Assembly: GCF_000331515.1 (NCBI RefSeq)
Contig: NZ_AMZO01000006.1
Location: 620,001 to 684,000, forward strand
Origin: Photobacterium marinum
Lineage (GTDB): Bacteria; Pseudomonadota; Gammaproteobacteria; Enterobacterales; Vibrionaceae
Reading direction: 5' to 3'
DNA length: 64,000 nucleotides
A program made the position numbers and the translations under genes. Below are positions 44,289-53,918 of the stretch, one piece after another. A model generated the notes under the pieces. It was given only the letters and a program-made list of their open reading frames with translations, made no database searches and was not told the DNA's origin. Position 1 is the first letter of the stretch; each line of letters opens with the position of its first letter.

Positions 44289-45989
44289 ATGGATGTGAAT
44301 CTGAAGCTAGAATTAAGTGGCTTGGTTGATTTGTTGGCTCGTCAGTCAAATCTTGAGCGTTGGTGCTATCAGCTGTTGTCAGTATTCAGTAAAGAATTAA
44401 AGCTTAGTTATATTACTTTACTTGTGGAAAAGAACCATGAGCCACGAGTGATTGCCAGTTGGTTAGAGGATGTATTCAGTTACTTCAGTACAGCATTAGA
44501 TCTTGATGATTATAACGGTGTGCCGGTTGGCATGTTGCAGCAGGCCCGTCAGGCCGGACAGTTTGTACAGACTTATGCTGATAAGCCTTCGCAGTTATTT
44601 GGAGTTAAAGCTGATCTTCGCGATAAAGATTGGTGTCGCTTATTGCTTCCGATTAAAACGCATACCGAAAATGTTGGTTTTCTTTACGCTGAAACTAAAC
44701 AGCCTGATTATTTTGAAGCTAACCTTGCACATATTGAACGCTTACTTTATCAGATTGCTCCGGACATCAGCGCCCGGGTATTAAAACAGGAAGTCATTGA
44801 TAATTATCTCAGTCGTCGAAGTGTTGAGGCTGAACTGGAAATCCGAAATTACTCAATCAACGAATACCTAGCTTTATTAAGGAATCTTCATGAAGTTACG
44901 TTGAGTTTATCCAAAGCAAAGAATTTAGATCAGTTATACAGACGTGCTGTCGAATTAGGACGCAGCCATTTGGGAATAGACAGAATGGCAATCTTTCTGA
45001 CTGATTTTGAGAAAAATAAAATGCAGGGTACTTACGGTACCGATCCGGAAGGAAATCTTGTTCCACGTGGTGACTTTACCAGCGCGATTCCTGATCACCC
45101 ATTGGTCAATGAAGCGTTAAGCCATAGGGATCATGTAGTAGTAAGGGAAAATGCGCCGCTTTATTTTGGGCTTAAACAAGTCGGAACTGGCTGGAATGCT
45201 ATGATTGCTATGTGGAACGGTGAGGAATGTATAGGTTGGTTGGCAGCCGATAACCTGATTAACCAGCAAATGCTTACCGAGCATCAGAGACAAATACTGA
45301 AACTGTTTGGTGCTGCTTTAGGTCAGCAAATCGTGATTCGGCGAAAGCACGATGAGTTGGCCATGCTGAATATTGAGCTTGAAGAACGTGTGATGCGACG
45401 CACACGCGAGCTTGAAGCAACAAACCGGGCATTGGCGGAAGCGAATCAGCAGCTAGAGCAGTTATCTATGCAAGATGACTTAACCTGTGTTGCGAATCGT
45501 CGTTTCTTTGATCTGTCATTGAACCGTTATTGGCAGAGTGCAGCTAAGACTGGTGAACCGCTTAGCCTGATCATGATTGATGTCGATTATTTTAAAACCT
45601 TTAATGATACCTACGGTCATCAGGAAGGCGATAATTGCCTTAGAAAAATAGCAACTTCATTGGATAAATTAGTTAAACCCTATAAAAAATCTATCTTTTC
45701 TCGCTATGGAGGTGAGGAATTTGCCTGTTTGCTACCAGGTGCAGATGCACAAATGGCGTTGAATGTCGCTGAAAAAATGCTGGTTTGTATTAATCGGTTG
45801 GACATAACGAATGAAGCGGTGGGTGAGGGACGGGTAACTATTAGTTCAGGTTTGCATACAATCACGCCAATTTCCGAAACCACGCCGGAAGACTTAATTG
45901 AAGGTGCTGACCGAGCCTTGTATCAGGCGAAAGAGTGGGGGAGGAATCAACATCATCAATGGAGTGAATTTACCTGCGAAGTGAGCTGA
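44289..45989 (+). CDS. Soluble GAF-type sensor diguanylate cyclase
   Basis: A 566-aa cytosolic protein. Two GAF-like sensory regions (about 20-165 and 195-350) lead through a long coiled-coil signalling helix (355-395, ELEERVMRRTRELEATNR) to a GGDEF domain. The domain has MIDVDYFKTFNDTYGHQEGD and active site RYGGEEF (474-478), so cyclic di-GMP synthesis is likely. No RxxD product-inhibition site is seen at the usual position. The ligand is unknown. Cyclic di-GMP from this and the other cyclase could control the VpsR-like regulator encoded at 56 kb, which is inference. Confidence 0.9.
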   Translation: MDVNLKLELSGLVDLLARQSNLERWCYQLLSVFSKELKLSYITLLVEKNHEPRVIASWLEDVFSYFSTALDLDDYNGVPVGMLQQARQAGQFVQTYADKPSQLFGVKADLRDKDWCRLLLPIKTHTENVGFLYAETKQPDYFEANLAHIERLLYQIAPDISARVLKQEVIDNYLSRRSVEAELEIRNYSINEYLALLRNLHEVTLSLSKAKNLDQLYRRAVELGRSHLGIDRMAIFLTDFEKNKMQGTYGTDPEGNLVPRGDFTSAIPDHPLVNEALSHRDHVVVRENAPLYFGLKQVGTGWNAMIAMWNGEECIGWLAADNLINQQMLTEHQRQILKLFGAALGQQIVIRRKHDELAMLNIELEERVMRRTRELEATNRALAEANQQLEQLSMQDDLTCVANRRFFDLSLNRYWQSAAKTGEPLSLIMIDVDYFKTFNDTYGHQEGDNCLRKIATSLDKLVKPYKKSIFSRYGGEEFACLLPGADAQMALNVAEKMLVCINRLDITNEAVGEGRVTISSGLHTITPISETTPEDLIEGADRALYQAKEWGRNQHHQWSEFTCEVS

Positions 45990-46201
45990 TGTGCGCACTG
46001 TTTTCTATGTGGGCTTTTTGTTCAAGAAATAGGTGTTTTTAAGTTATTTTGTGACAACGCTCAATTTTTTCTGGCTTTTTATCGATTAATGGCGCACAAT
46101 GCGCGCCTCATATCTTCGAGGCCCATGCTTGTGGTTGCTGTTGTAGAACCGTCTAAAGCCAAAGGGGCCCGTTTTACGTTAGATTATATATTGGGATCCC
46201 A

Positions 46202-48079
46202 ATGCTAGAATCTGTTACAGAATTTCGCCAGTTAGATCTGGCCGACACAATTTTATCCGCACTTGATACAATGGGCTTCGTTTCGCCGACTCCTATCCAG
46301 GCGGCGTCAATTCCTCTGCTACTAACTGGTACTGATGCTCTGGGTAAAGCTCAGACTGGTACTGGTAAAACAGCGGCATTCTCTCTTCCGCTACTGAACA
46401 AACTGGATCTTGGCCAGTATAAACCTCAGGCAATCGTAATGGCTCCTACTCGTGAGCTTGCGATTCAGGTTGCTGCTGAAATCAAAAACCTTGGTCAAAA
46501 CATCAAGGGCCTTAAAGTTCTGGAAATCTACGGTGGCGCATCTATCGTAGACCAAATGCGTGCACTTAAATCTGGTGCGCACATCGTTGTTGGTACTCCT
46601 GGTCGTGTTAAAGACCTTATTACTCGTGACCGTCTGCACCTTGATGAAGTACACACATTCGTACTTGATGAAGCAGATGAAATGCTGAAGATGGGTTTCG
46701 TTGATGACGTTACCTGGATCATGGAACAAGCGCCTGAAACAGCTCAGCGCGTACTGTTCTCGGCAACTATGCCTCCAATGGTTAAAGAAATCGTTGACCG
46801 CTTCTTGCGTGATCCTGCACGTATCGACGTAGCTGGTGAAAACCGCACTGTTTCTCAGGTTGAGCAGCAGTTTTGGGTGGTTAAAGGCGTAGAGAAAGAC
46901 GAAGCAATGATGCGTCTTCTTGAAACTGAAGGCACTGATGCATCTATCGTGTTCGTACGTACCCGTCAGGATACCGAGCGTCTGGCTGACTGGCTGTCTG
47001 CTCGTGGCTTCAAAGCTGCGGCTCTGCACGGTGATATTCCTCAGTCACTACGTGAGCGTACTGTTGAACACATCAAGCGTGGTGTGATTGATATTTTGGT
47101 TGCAACTGACGTTGTTGCCCGTGGTCTTGATGTGCCACGTATTACACACGTATTCAACTACGACATCCCGTTTGATGTTGAATCTTACATCCACCGTATT
47201 GGCCGTACAGGTCGTGCGGGACGTAATGGTAAGGCGATCCTTCTGGTTCGTACTAACCAGATCCGCATGCTGCGTACTATCGAGCGTGTAACTAAGTCCC
47301 GTATGGAAGAAATTCAGCTTCCGCTGCGTGACGTGGTAGCAGAAGCTCGCCTGAACCGTCTGGGTCAGGAACTGGCTGCTCAGAAAGAAGAAGCTAGCCT
47401 GGAAGCATTCGTTGAGCTTGTAGATAAGCTTCAGGAAACGATCGAAGTTGATGCAACTACACTGGCTGCAATGCTGCTGAAGCGTCAGCAGGGTAACCGT
47501 CCTCTGTTCTACAAAGGTCCGGACCCAATGATCGCGGCTATCGAACGTGACAAGCAGCGTCGTGAGCGTCGTCGTGACGAGCGTGGCGGTGAGCGTCGTG
47601 AGCGCCGTGTATACAACAACGCTGACTGGGATACTTACCAGCTGCAGGTTGGTCGTGAGCAAGGCGTTCAGGTTAAAGACATCGTTGGTGCAATTGCAAA
47701 CGAGCTGGGTTTGAACAAAGAGTTCATCGGTGCAATCAAACTGGCTCCTGAGCACACTTACGTTCAGCTTCCTAAGAAGATGACTGCTGAAGTATCGGCT
47801 CAGCTTAAGAAGCTGCGTATCCGTCAGAACGAAGTGAAAGCTGTTGTTGTTGAAGGTGACGTGCTGCGTGAGCACCGCCGTGGTGGCAACCGCGATGGCA
47901 ACCGTGGTGGTTACCGTGGTAATCGCGATGGCAACCGTGAAGGTGGTCGTGGTCGTCGTGATGGTGAGCGTCGTTTTGACCGTAACCGTGGTGGTGATAA
48001 CCGTGGTAGTTACCGTGGTGAGCGTAACCATGGTACAGATCGTCCACGTCGCGATCGTAAGCCTCGTCACGAAGCTTAA
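46202..48079 (+). CDS. deaD: DEAD-box RNA helicase DeaD/CsdA
   Basis: A 625-aa ATP-dependent RNA helicase. Motifs: Q motif FVSPTPIQ, Walker A AQTGTGKT (50-57), DEAD (156-159), SAT, and HRIGRTGRAGRNG. An RRM-like DbpA domain (about 475-555) is followed by an Arg/Gly-rich tail (RGGNRDGNRGGYRG and similar). CsdA proteins help ribosome assembly and mRNA turnover at low temperature. The 210-base leader upstream may form structures as in cold-shock genes, but I could not assign them. Confidence 0.95.
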   Translation: MLESVTEFRQLDLADTILSALDTMGFVSPTPIQAASIPLLLTGTDALGKAQTGTGKTAAFSLPLLNKLDLGQYKPQAIVMAPTRELAIQVAAEIKNLGQNIKGLKVLEIYGGASIVDQMRALKSGAHIVVGTPGRVKDLITRDRLHLDEVHTFVLDEADEMLKMGFVDDVTWIMEQAPETAQRVLFSATMPPMVKEIVDRFLRDPARIDVAGENRTVSQVEQQFWVVKGVEKDEAMMRLLETEGTDASIVFVRTRQDTERLADWLSARGFKAAALHGDIPQSLRERTVEHIKRGVIDILVATDVVARGLDVPRITHVFNYDIPFDVESYIHRIGRTGRAGRNGKAILLVRTNQIRMLRTIERVTKSRMEEIQLPLRDVVAEARLNRLGQELAAQKEEASLEAFVELVDKLQETIEVDATTLAAMLLKRQQGNRPLFYKGPDPMIAAIERDKQRRERRRDERGGERRERRVYNNADWDTYQLQVGREQGVQVKDIVGAIANELGLNKEFIGAIKLAPEHTYVQLPKKMTAEVSAQLKKLRIRQNEVKAVVVEGDVLREHRRGGNRDGNRGGYRGNRDGNREGGRGRRDGERRFDRNRGGDNRGSYRGERNHGTDRPRRDRKPRHEA

Positions 48080-48135
48080 TCCAACATCGTTGATGTTTAT
48101 AAAAACCGGGCGTCAAGTCCGGTTCTGACTCTAGA

Positions 48136-48159
48136 AGAGCGCCTGATGGCGCTCTTTTT
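48136..48159 (+). terminator. Terminator after deaD
   Basis: AGAGCGCC pairs with GGCGCTCT around TGAT, followed by TTTT. Confidence 0.9.
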
Positions 48160-48171
48160 GTATCCGTTTGT

Positions 48172-48957
48172 TTAGAGCGCTACAGTATCAGGTTGCAGGT
48201 ATTGCTGCCATGCTTCCTGATAAAGGTTTTTTGAAACCGTTCGCAGCTTGGCGATTTGTGCATGTTCAAATTCAGACAGGTTTCGATTTTGCTCCAATCC
48301 CGTTCGTTCAATCTTCTGAATTTGCTCATAGATTTCATGCTCCTTACCATTTTTGACTGTTGAGATTGCATCCAGGTGAAGCTGAACTTCAGCAATGATG
48401 TTACTTTCCGGTAGCTTTACCAGTAGTTTTAAATCCCTGTAACCCGAGTCTGTCGGATCTTTGAAACGGTTTTTAACCGCAACAACGGTGATCTCTTTAT
48501 CAAGCAATTCAAAGGCCTGAACCAGAGCAGGAATATCATCAGCGACAAGGGAACCACGGGCAAGGTCTGTAATCTTATGCGTTTGTCCCTGCAATTCAGT
48601 TGCAACTTTAGTTCTGGCACGATGTTCAGACTTGATACCAGGCAGGATAGCCTGAGTTTCAGTGATCAGGCTGATTTCTCGCAACAGGTTATCTAGCTCC
48701 TGTTGTGCAGGAGAAGCGTTTTGATAGAGCTGATCAAAGTCGCTGTAAGGTTGGGTGATTGATGAATCCTTCCAGCTATTAATGCTGTATAGCCCGCTCA
48801 GGCTGCGTTGAAATGATTTCTTACTTGCTTCTGATTGGTTGGATGGTACCTCAAAGTCCGAATCTGAATAGTTTGCCAGGGGAGCCGCAACAGCCGGGCC
48901 ACGTCCAAAGACAAACAAAAGAATAAAGCAGGTTCGAAGTACAGATTTAAGATCCAT
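48172..48957 (-). CDS. Exported RelA/SpoT-fold protein, paralogue A
   Basis: A 261-aa protein. The signal peptide (about 1-25, ending AVAA) is followed by a helical region and a RelA/SpoT-type nucleotidyltransferase core: HKITDLARGSLVADD, VKNRFKDP, SGYRDLKLLVKL and AEVQLHL. The conserved Asp and Glu of alarmone synthetases (in ITDLA and AEVQ) are kept. Proteins with this fold normally make (p)ppGpp in the cytosol, so export is odd; exported members could be effectors. ATG 48957 has AGGAG seven bases upstream. A tandem paralogue follows on the same strand with its own spacing. Confidence 0.75.
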   Translation of the reverse strand: MDLKSVLRTCFILLFVFGRGPAVAAPLANYSDSDFEVPSNQSEASKKSFQRSLSGLYSINSWKDSSITQPYSDFDQLYQNASPAQQELDNLLREISLITETQAILPGIKSEHRARTKVATELQGQTHKITDLARGSLVADDIPALVQAFELLDKEITVVAVKNRFKDPTDSGYRDLKLLVKLPESNIIAEVQLHLDAISTVKNGKEHEIYEQIQKIERTGLEQNRNLSEFEHAQIAKLRTVSKNLYQEAWQQYLQPDTVAL

Positions 48958-49183
48958 TAAACAACTCCTGTTGTGCTGAAACTCGCCATATTTGGGCTTC
49001 AGCAACGTACGTAAGACAGTGATAGTCAAACTAAAGTTTGAGAAAAGTGACGTACTAGGTTGTTGAGAAATTTCTCTTTAACGATGATTAGAATAACAAA
49101 CGAATCTGAACAGAATATGAATTACCAGATGAAGTTTGGCATGTTGAACTTAACTGGTCTTTGGATATTTAAGCCTGAAGAAG

Positions 49184-49210
49184 CCAGCCTGAATTTTATT
49201 TTCAGGCTGG
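49184..49210 (-). terminator. Hairpin after paralogue B
   Basis: CCAGCCTGAA pairs perfectly with TTCAGGCTGG around TTTTATT, just downstream of the gene's stop. The T run is weak. Confidence 0.55.
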
Positions 49211-49228
49211 TTCAGGTACAGAAGGGTA

Positions 49229-50011
49229 TTAGCTGGCCAGAGCTTCTGGCTGAAGATATTGATGCCAGGCTGATTGGTAAAGTGCCTGGGATTGGGAACG
49301 CAGCGCAGTCAGTTTGGCTGACTCTAATTCAGTCAGGCTACGCTGTTCGGCTTTTGCTCGTCGTTCGATATTCTGGATTTGTTCGTAAATTTTGTGCTCT
49401 TCCCCGTTTTTAATGTCGGAAATCGCTGCCAGATGTAGTTGGATTTCTGCAATGTGCTGTGATTTTGGTAACCGAACCAGCATTTTGAGGTCACGGTAAC
49501 CTGAAGGCCCAGGTTGCTTGAAGCGGTTTTTTACTTCAAGGACGGTGACTTCATGGGATAGCTGCTCGAAAGATTGAACAAGGCTGCCAATATCGTTTGC
49601 AACCAATGAACCACGGGCCAGGTCAGTCAGTTTGTGAGTATTCCCGTTTAGTTCAGTATCAATTTTGTGTTGCGCTCTGGCTTTTGATTTTACGCCGGGA
49701 AGTTTTGGCTGATTTCCTGTTAACAGTCCCACCTGACGAATGATTTTCTCCAGTTCATCTTGTGCTTGAACGGCTTCTGAGTAGAGGCTATCAAAGTCGG
49801 TATGGTTCTGGTAAAGGGTTGTTGCATTGTAGCTTGGTATAGCAAAAAGACCGCTAAGTGAGCGTTGAAATGTCTCTTTACAACCCTGTGTTGGTGAAGG
49901 GTGTTTGATCTCCTGGTTGTTAAATTCGTGTGTCATGGCTGAAGCAATCGGACTTCGGCCAAGAACGCACATTAGAACGAAGCATGTTCTGAATAAGGAT
50001 TTTGCAACCAT
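49229..50011 (-). CDS. Exported RelA/SpoT-fold protein, paralogue B
   Basis: A 260-aa paralogue of the preceding protein with the same plan: signal peptide (MVAKSLFRTCFVLMCVLGRS, cleavage near ASA), FQRSLSGLF, HKLTDLARGSLVANDI, VKNRFKQP, SGYRDLKMLVRL and AEIQLHL. ATG 50011 has GGAG five bases upstream. The two genes lie in tandem, about 270 bases apart, and have diverged widely outside the core, so the duplication is old. Whether it makes alarmones or a related nucleotide, and where, is unknown. Confidence 0.75.
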   Translation of the reverse strand: MVAKSLFRTCFVLMCVLGRSPIASAMTHEFNNQEIKHPSPTQGCKETFQRSLSGLFAIPSYNATTLYQNHTDFDSLYSEAVQAQDELEKIIRQVGLLTGNQPKLPGVKSKARAQHKIDTELNGNTHKLTDLARGSLVANDIGSLVQSFEQLSHEVTVLEVKNRFKQPGPSGYRDLKMLVRLPKSQHIAEIQLHLAAISDIKNGEEHKIYEQIQNIERRAKAEQRSLTELESAKLTALRSQSQALYQSAWHQYLQPEALAS

Positions 50012-50291
50012 TGAAACTCCTTGAATAACCACCTCGATTTGAGTGGTGACGGAATAATTTCCTAATCCGCTCGGTTAAGATATCTGTCCGATACCTGTGT
50101 TTTCAAGGACGGTTGCCACAAAAAAGGGGGGTAATGTTGCAGGATTGTGACTGTCTTCCCATTCTGACCATTTTTTACTATTTGATAATGACTGTGTCAT
50201 ATTTTGCAGTATATAAAGCCATCTGCTTAACTTTGTCGGGAAGTTGCGTAAACAGGGACAGATACTGTCCCATTGTCGTGATTATGAAGCG

Positions 50292-50642
50292 TTATTTCTT
50301 AGCAAGAGGTGCTCCGGAAAATCGGATACCCTGCCAGCCGTACTTCATAAAGTTGCGGATGTTTTTGTGGTCATTGCCGGCAGGGTTCTGCAGAACATTG
50401 TCACGATAGTAATGTCCGAAGCAGGCCAGAGTTTCCGCTTCTGTCAGGTTTTGTAATTGTGCAAAAGCGAAGATCCTGCATGATCCTTCATTATTCCCTG
50501 CCGGGTTTGATAATGTTTCATGACCAAGGCCATTACTGAAGGCTGTCGGCGTATAATGGTAATGTAGCTCAATAGTCTTAAGAACGGCTTCAAAGCCGAC
50601 CTGTTCTGGACTATTTCTGAGCAGGTTGATTAGCGCATCCAT
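50292..50642 (-). CDS. HopJ type III effector family protein
   Basis: A 116-aa protein of the HopJ family: FEAVLKTIELHYHYTPTAF, LSNPAGNNEGSCRIFAFAQ, LACFGHYYRDNVLQNPAGND and the C-terminal GWQGIRFSG. The name comes from a Pseudomonas effector, but the family is common in bacteria without type III secretion and its role there is unknown. GGAG lies eight bases before the ATG. Confidence 0.92.
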   Translation of the reverse strand: MDALINLLRNSPEQVGFEAVLKTIELHYHYTPTAFSNGLGHETLSNPAGNNEGSCRIFAFAQLQNLTEAETLACFGHYYRDNVLQNPAGNDHKNIRNFMKYGWQGIRFSGAPLAKK

Positions 50643-50670
50643 GACAAAATCTCCAAATAATCACAACAGT

Positions 50671-50701
50671 AAAAAAGAAAAGGACAAAACTTGTCCTTTT
50701 C
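50671..50701 (-). terminator. Terminator after the DUF2750 gene
   Basis: On the minus strand GAAAAGGACAA pairs with TTGTCCTTTTC around GTT, followed by six T. Confidence 0.9.
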
Positions 50702-50741
50702 TTACTGATCTATGTTTCCTTGCTGAAGCAAATGTTGGGTA

Positions 50742-51140
50742 TCAGCGCTGGTTTTGCTTGCGAGCCTGTTGCTTCAGTTCAAAATCCAGTTCGTCAGGGT
50801 AAACAACCAGCCCGTCTTCATCCTGATTAGGGAAAACCACTACAGCCAGTTCGTCATCTTCTAGTCCGTGTGTCCAGCGACTATGCCATTTATTAAGAGA
50901 AATTGCTTCTGCCTTACAGGATTCCCAGTCACCTGTCGCCCATGCTTCGGCAAACTCCTTATTTGGCCATACCGGTACACAGTCTTCATCGTCAGTGTTT
51001 AGCATGACACAGCCATGCTCGTCAGTCAGAATCCAGATTTGTCGGTTTGTAACAACCTCTTTTACCAGATACTTGTAACGTTTTTCTGCGTCATAACCTT
51101 GGATTGCCGCAATCTGGTCTGTGTCTAAAGGGTTGGACAT
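50742..51140 (-). CDS. DUF2750 family protein
   Basis: A 132-aa acidic cytosolic protein of the DUF2750 family: YLVKEVVTNRQIWILTDEHG, VPVWPNKEFAEAWATGDWE and the C-terminal LAVVVFPNQDEDGLVVYPDE. Function unknown. It is transcribed toward hopJ but separated from it by a strong terminator. Confidence 0.88.
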   Translation of the reverse strand: MSNPLDTDQIAAIQGYDAEKRYKYLVKEVVTNRQIWILTDEHGCVMLNTDDEDCVPVWPNKEFAEAWATGDWESCKAEAISLNKWHSRWTHGLEDDELAVVVFPNQDEDGLVVYPDELDFELKQQARKQNQR

Positions 51141-51255
51141 GAATTAATTCCTGCTTTTAGCTTTTTAGTTTAAGCGTTATAGCATAGAGGAAAATTAGAC
51201 TTTAGTCATTGGTGTGATGTTGCCTCCGGATGTGAATCCGAAGGCTGGGAGGAAT

Positions 51256-52302
51256 TTACTTAAGTGTATAGGGGATACGAACAGAAAGCTGGAAATCAGG
51301 TGCATCGGCAGTAAGGCCAGCTGTTGCACCAATGTTTATTGTTGTATCACGGTCGACAGCATAATTGGCGCCAAAAGAGAGAGAATCCAGTTGTAGCAGT
51401 TTGGCATCATCTGCTGTTGAACCGTTAATTTTAGACTTTAGGATTGTTTTGTGGCTTAGCCCTAGGCTGAAAGAAAATTTAGGATTAACGGCAAAGCCCA
51501 TTCCTGCACTAAATCCAATTGTATCGCCGAGATCTATGGTATTTACGACCAGCTGCTGTTCTGGTTCACCATCTTCACCAGGAATAGTGATATCCACTTC
51601 TACATCATCCTTTATATTCCATATATAGCTGAAGTTCATAAAGATCACTGCCGGATCAATAGGCATGATCATACTGATGCCGGGTTCGATACTTGGAAAA
51701 CCAGATCCGGTTGGAAGTTCTTCAAAGTCGTTTAGGTCGTTGACTGGTACGTCATAGGGGGATTTTCCTGTCGTTGTTTTGAACCTGAGGCTGCCAATCC
51801 AGTAAGGCGGCTCTTTCATGTTGATCTGGTATTTGAAAGCCGCCTCAATATCTCCAATGTCGCTGCCATCGACTGTACGCAGCTTTGCTTCATTAGAGCC
51901 ACTGTTTAGTTCGCGCTCGGAAATGGAGTCAGAACGATAAACCCAGGGGATGCGAGCTTCGACTTCAAGTCGGTTGGTAATACCGTAACGCCCGGTAAGG
52001 CCCAAGGTAAGTGTTGTCCTGTCTATATCACTGGCACGAATCAGCCCTACTATTAAAGAAGGCAGAATAGTGTAACCAACAACGGATACAGAATTTGAAG
52101 AGTTTTGTGTGTAAGAAAATGAGGTGTCCAGAATAAACGAGCCTTTGGGTGTTAAAACGCCAGGCTGTTCAAATATGTCACTAACGGTTTGTACCCGTTT
52201 CGGTTTCTCTGTCTCATGAGACGAGGAGGACTCTTCTGCAATAACGGGTGATGTTATTAAAGCAAGCAGCGCTATTAAGCTTTTATTATTGAAAATACTC
52301 AC
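51256..52302 (-). CDS. Outer-membrane beta-barrel protein of a Fap-like amyloid locus
   Basis: A 348-aa exported protein. The signal peptide (about 1-22, ITSPVIA) precedes a polar stretch and then alternating beta strands typical of a barrel (GSFILDTSFSYTQNS, TLTLGLTGRYGITNRLEV, RIPWVYRSDS) ending VRIPYTLK. It lies divergent from genes for amyloid-like secreted proteins and a C39 peptidase. In Pseudomonas fap operons, FapF is the barrel that exports the fibre subunits and FapD the C39 peptidase, so I infer a FapF-like role here. Direct homology to FapF cannot be confirmed by eye. Confidence 0.65.
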   Translation of the reverse strand: MSIFNNKSLIALLALITSPVIAEESSSSHETEKPKRVQTVSDIFEQPGVLTPKGSFILDTSFSYTQNSSNSVSVVGYTILPSLIVGLIRASDIDRTTLTLGLTGRYGITNRLEVEARIPWVYRSDSISERELNSGSNEAKLRTVDGSDIGDIEAAFKYQINMKEPPYWIGSLRFKTTTGKSPYDVPVNDLNDFEELPTGSGFPSIEPGISMIMPIDPAVIFMNFSYIWNIKDDVEVDITIPGEDGEPEQQLVVNTIDLGDTIGFSAGMGFAVNPKFSFSLGLSHKTILKSKINGSTADDAKLLQLDSLSFGANYAVDRDTTINIGATAGLTADAPDFQLSVRIPYTLK

Positions 52303-52717
52303 GTTTCCCTCACTTACTTAGCGTAAACCCCTAAGAGCTTCTTGTATAAGTTGCTTTTTTATTCATATATGAGCTTATAGGGAAAGGTTAGCTCAGGTGA
52401 GATTAAGATGTTAACGGTCAGTCTCAATTATTTGTCTTATTGATGAGATTATTTTGTCGCTGTCTGATTAATAAGACCAATGATAAACTTCTTAAAATTT
52501 AAAATTAAATTATTATGGTGAGAATTGTAGTTGTTCGAATAACAAAAAAAAACAAAATTAAGTTCTAAGTTACTTTGAATATTAGAGAAAGTTTATTTAT
52601 TAAAAATAATACAAAGGTAGAAGTGGTCAAAACTATGATTAAGTTATCTCGTATGGCTATGCGAGAGACCATAAAAAATAACAACTCAAGACAACTCAAC
52701 ATATTTGGAGTAGGATT
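52303..52717. promoter_or_regulatory. Divergent regulatory region of the Fap-like locus
   Basis: A 415-base AT-rich gap between the divergent barrel gene and the first amyloid-like gene. It should contain both promoters and any site for the VpsR-like regulator. I could not identify a specific operator. Confidence 0.4.
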
Positions 52718-53338
52718 ATGCGTAAGACGAGTATCGCGCTATTAGTAGCAGTTGTTAGTTCTCCTTTAGCTTTGGCAAATAGTGACCCATATGGCTATGA
52801 TTATGACCCGTATTCAGATACTGGTAGTGATAGCTATGGTTATGATGATGGTTATGATGACGATGGAATTGTAGTAAAGGATTCATTTAATAAAGATATT
52901 GATAAAACATTAACTGTTAGTTATGACAAAGACGTAACAGTTAAAGATAGCTATAACGAAGATAATGATTATATGTCTTTGTATGATGTGAATAATAAAG
53001 ATATTTATGAATTCACAGACAATAGCAAATACAACAATTCAAAAGAGTTCTCTATTCATATTGAAGAGAACTACTACATGGCTAAGTCCAAGCTGGATGG
53101 TGCGGTTACATACAGTGAAGTAACGTATGGCGCTGGTTGCTGTGATGGCTATGGTTACGACCATGGATATGGTGATCCAGTTGAGTCATCACTGACTGTA
53201 ACTCAAACTAATACTATGCAAGACGCATTTACCAGTGCATCAGGTATTAATATTGCTGGTCAGAACGCAGGTAATAACTCTCTGGTACAACAGAGTGCTA
53301 GTACTAATGCAATGATCACAGGTGTTTCGGGTCAATAA
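52718..53338 (+). CDS. Amyloid-like secreted protein 1 (Fap-like)
   Basis: A 206-aa Sec-exported protein (signal about 1-20). The mature N-terminus is an acidic, Tyr/Gly-rich low-complexity region (YGYDYDPYSD, YGYDDGYDDD). The middle is charged, with repeated KDSYN-like units. Near 140-150 lies a GAGCCDGYGYDHGYGDP segment with a CC pair. The C-terminus carries the motif ASGINIAGQNAGNNSLVQQS, whose Asn/Gln-spaced pattern resembles fibre-forming repeats in Fap proteins. Strong GGAG upstream. Closely related to the gene at 53919 (same signal start MRKT, same C-terminal motif), so a major/minor subunit pair is plausible. Confidence 0.7.
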   Translation: MRKTSIALLVAVVSSPLALANSDPYGYDYDPYSDTGSDSYGYDDGYDDDGIVVKDSFNKDIDKTLTVSYDKDVTVKDSYNEDNDYMSLYDVNNKDIYEFTDNSKYNNSKEFSIHIEENYYMAKSKLDGAVTYSEVTYGAGCCDGYGYDHGYGDPVESSLTVTQTNTMQDAFTSASGINIAGQNAGNNSLVQQSASTNAMITGVSGQ

Positions 53339-53351
53339 TTAACACACATAA

Positions 53352-53375
53352 CTGAGGGCTGATTTTCAGCTCTCA
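53352..53375 (+). other. Intercistronic hairpin in the Fap-like operon
   Basis: TGAG-GCTGA pairs with TCAGC-CTCA around TTT, just before the AGGAGG of the next gene. It may stabilise the upstream message or dampen downstream translation. Confidence 0.4.
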
Positions 53376-53385
53376 GGAGGATGTC

Positions 53386-53718
53386 ATGAAATATTTAACA
53401 CTGATAGCAATCACTCTGGCCTCATCTGGGGTAATTGCAGATGAGTTGGATATTCTAGCAAACTCTGAAACTTTATCTGAAAATATGATGAATCAGTCTC
53501 GAGGCGGACAGTACGAACTGAAGATTGATAATTTTCAGGCAAGTTCGGATATGTATGGCGATGTTGCAGGTAATGGGGCATACAATAATACTACGGGTGA
53601 TAATGTTATTGACGCTAATTCTTTTAGTGATGCATCCGGTGTGTTAAATGTTGTCCAGAACACTGGTAACAATGTGTTAATTCAAAATGCGACCGTGGTT
53701 AACCTGACATTGAAGTAA
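53386..53718 (+). CDS. Amyloid-like secreted protein 2 with internal double-glycine motif
   Basis: A 110-aa exported protein. After a signal peptide (1-18) come LANSETLSENMMNQSRGG (25-41), shaped like a double-glycine leader with cleavage expected after Gly41. The mature part has Asn-rich beta segments and ends DASGVLNVVQNTGNNVLIQN, the same motif as the larger neighbours. A C39 peptidase encoded at 54616 is the obvious candidate to cut at GG. AGGAGG precedes the ATG. No named family recognised. Confidence 0.65.
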   Translation: MKYLTLIAITLASSGVIADELDILANSETLSENMMNQSRGGQYELKIDNFQASSDMYGDVAGNGAYNNTTGDNVIDANSFSDASGVLNVVQNTGNNVLIQNATVVNLTLK

Positions 53719-53918
53719 TTGTTAGTCTATCCATGCTGACATATGAAAATATGTCAGCGAACAAAATCCATTACAATAACAATTTGGGTTTCGCAGGACA
53801 CAGTAACAATATTTCTTCAGTTTTAAGGTTATGTTATTGCTTTAAAATAATGATATCGCGATAGCAGTTATATCTTAGATGCATGGACGTGAAATTTTAC
53901 ATATATTTGGAGTATATC

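Noticed and set aside
47048..48070. Long minus-strand open frame opposite deaD
   Set aside because: It is the shadow of the helicase gene: Thr/Val-rich low-complexity translation mirrors the plus-strand codon pattern.
50292..50642. HopJ protein as evidence for a type III secretion system
   Set aside because: The family is widespread in bacteria without type III secretion and no secretion genes are nearby.
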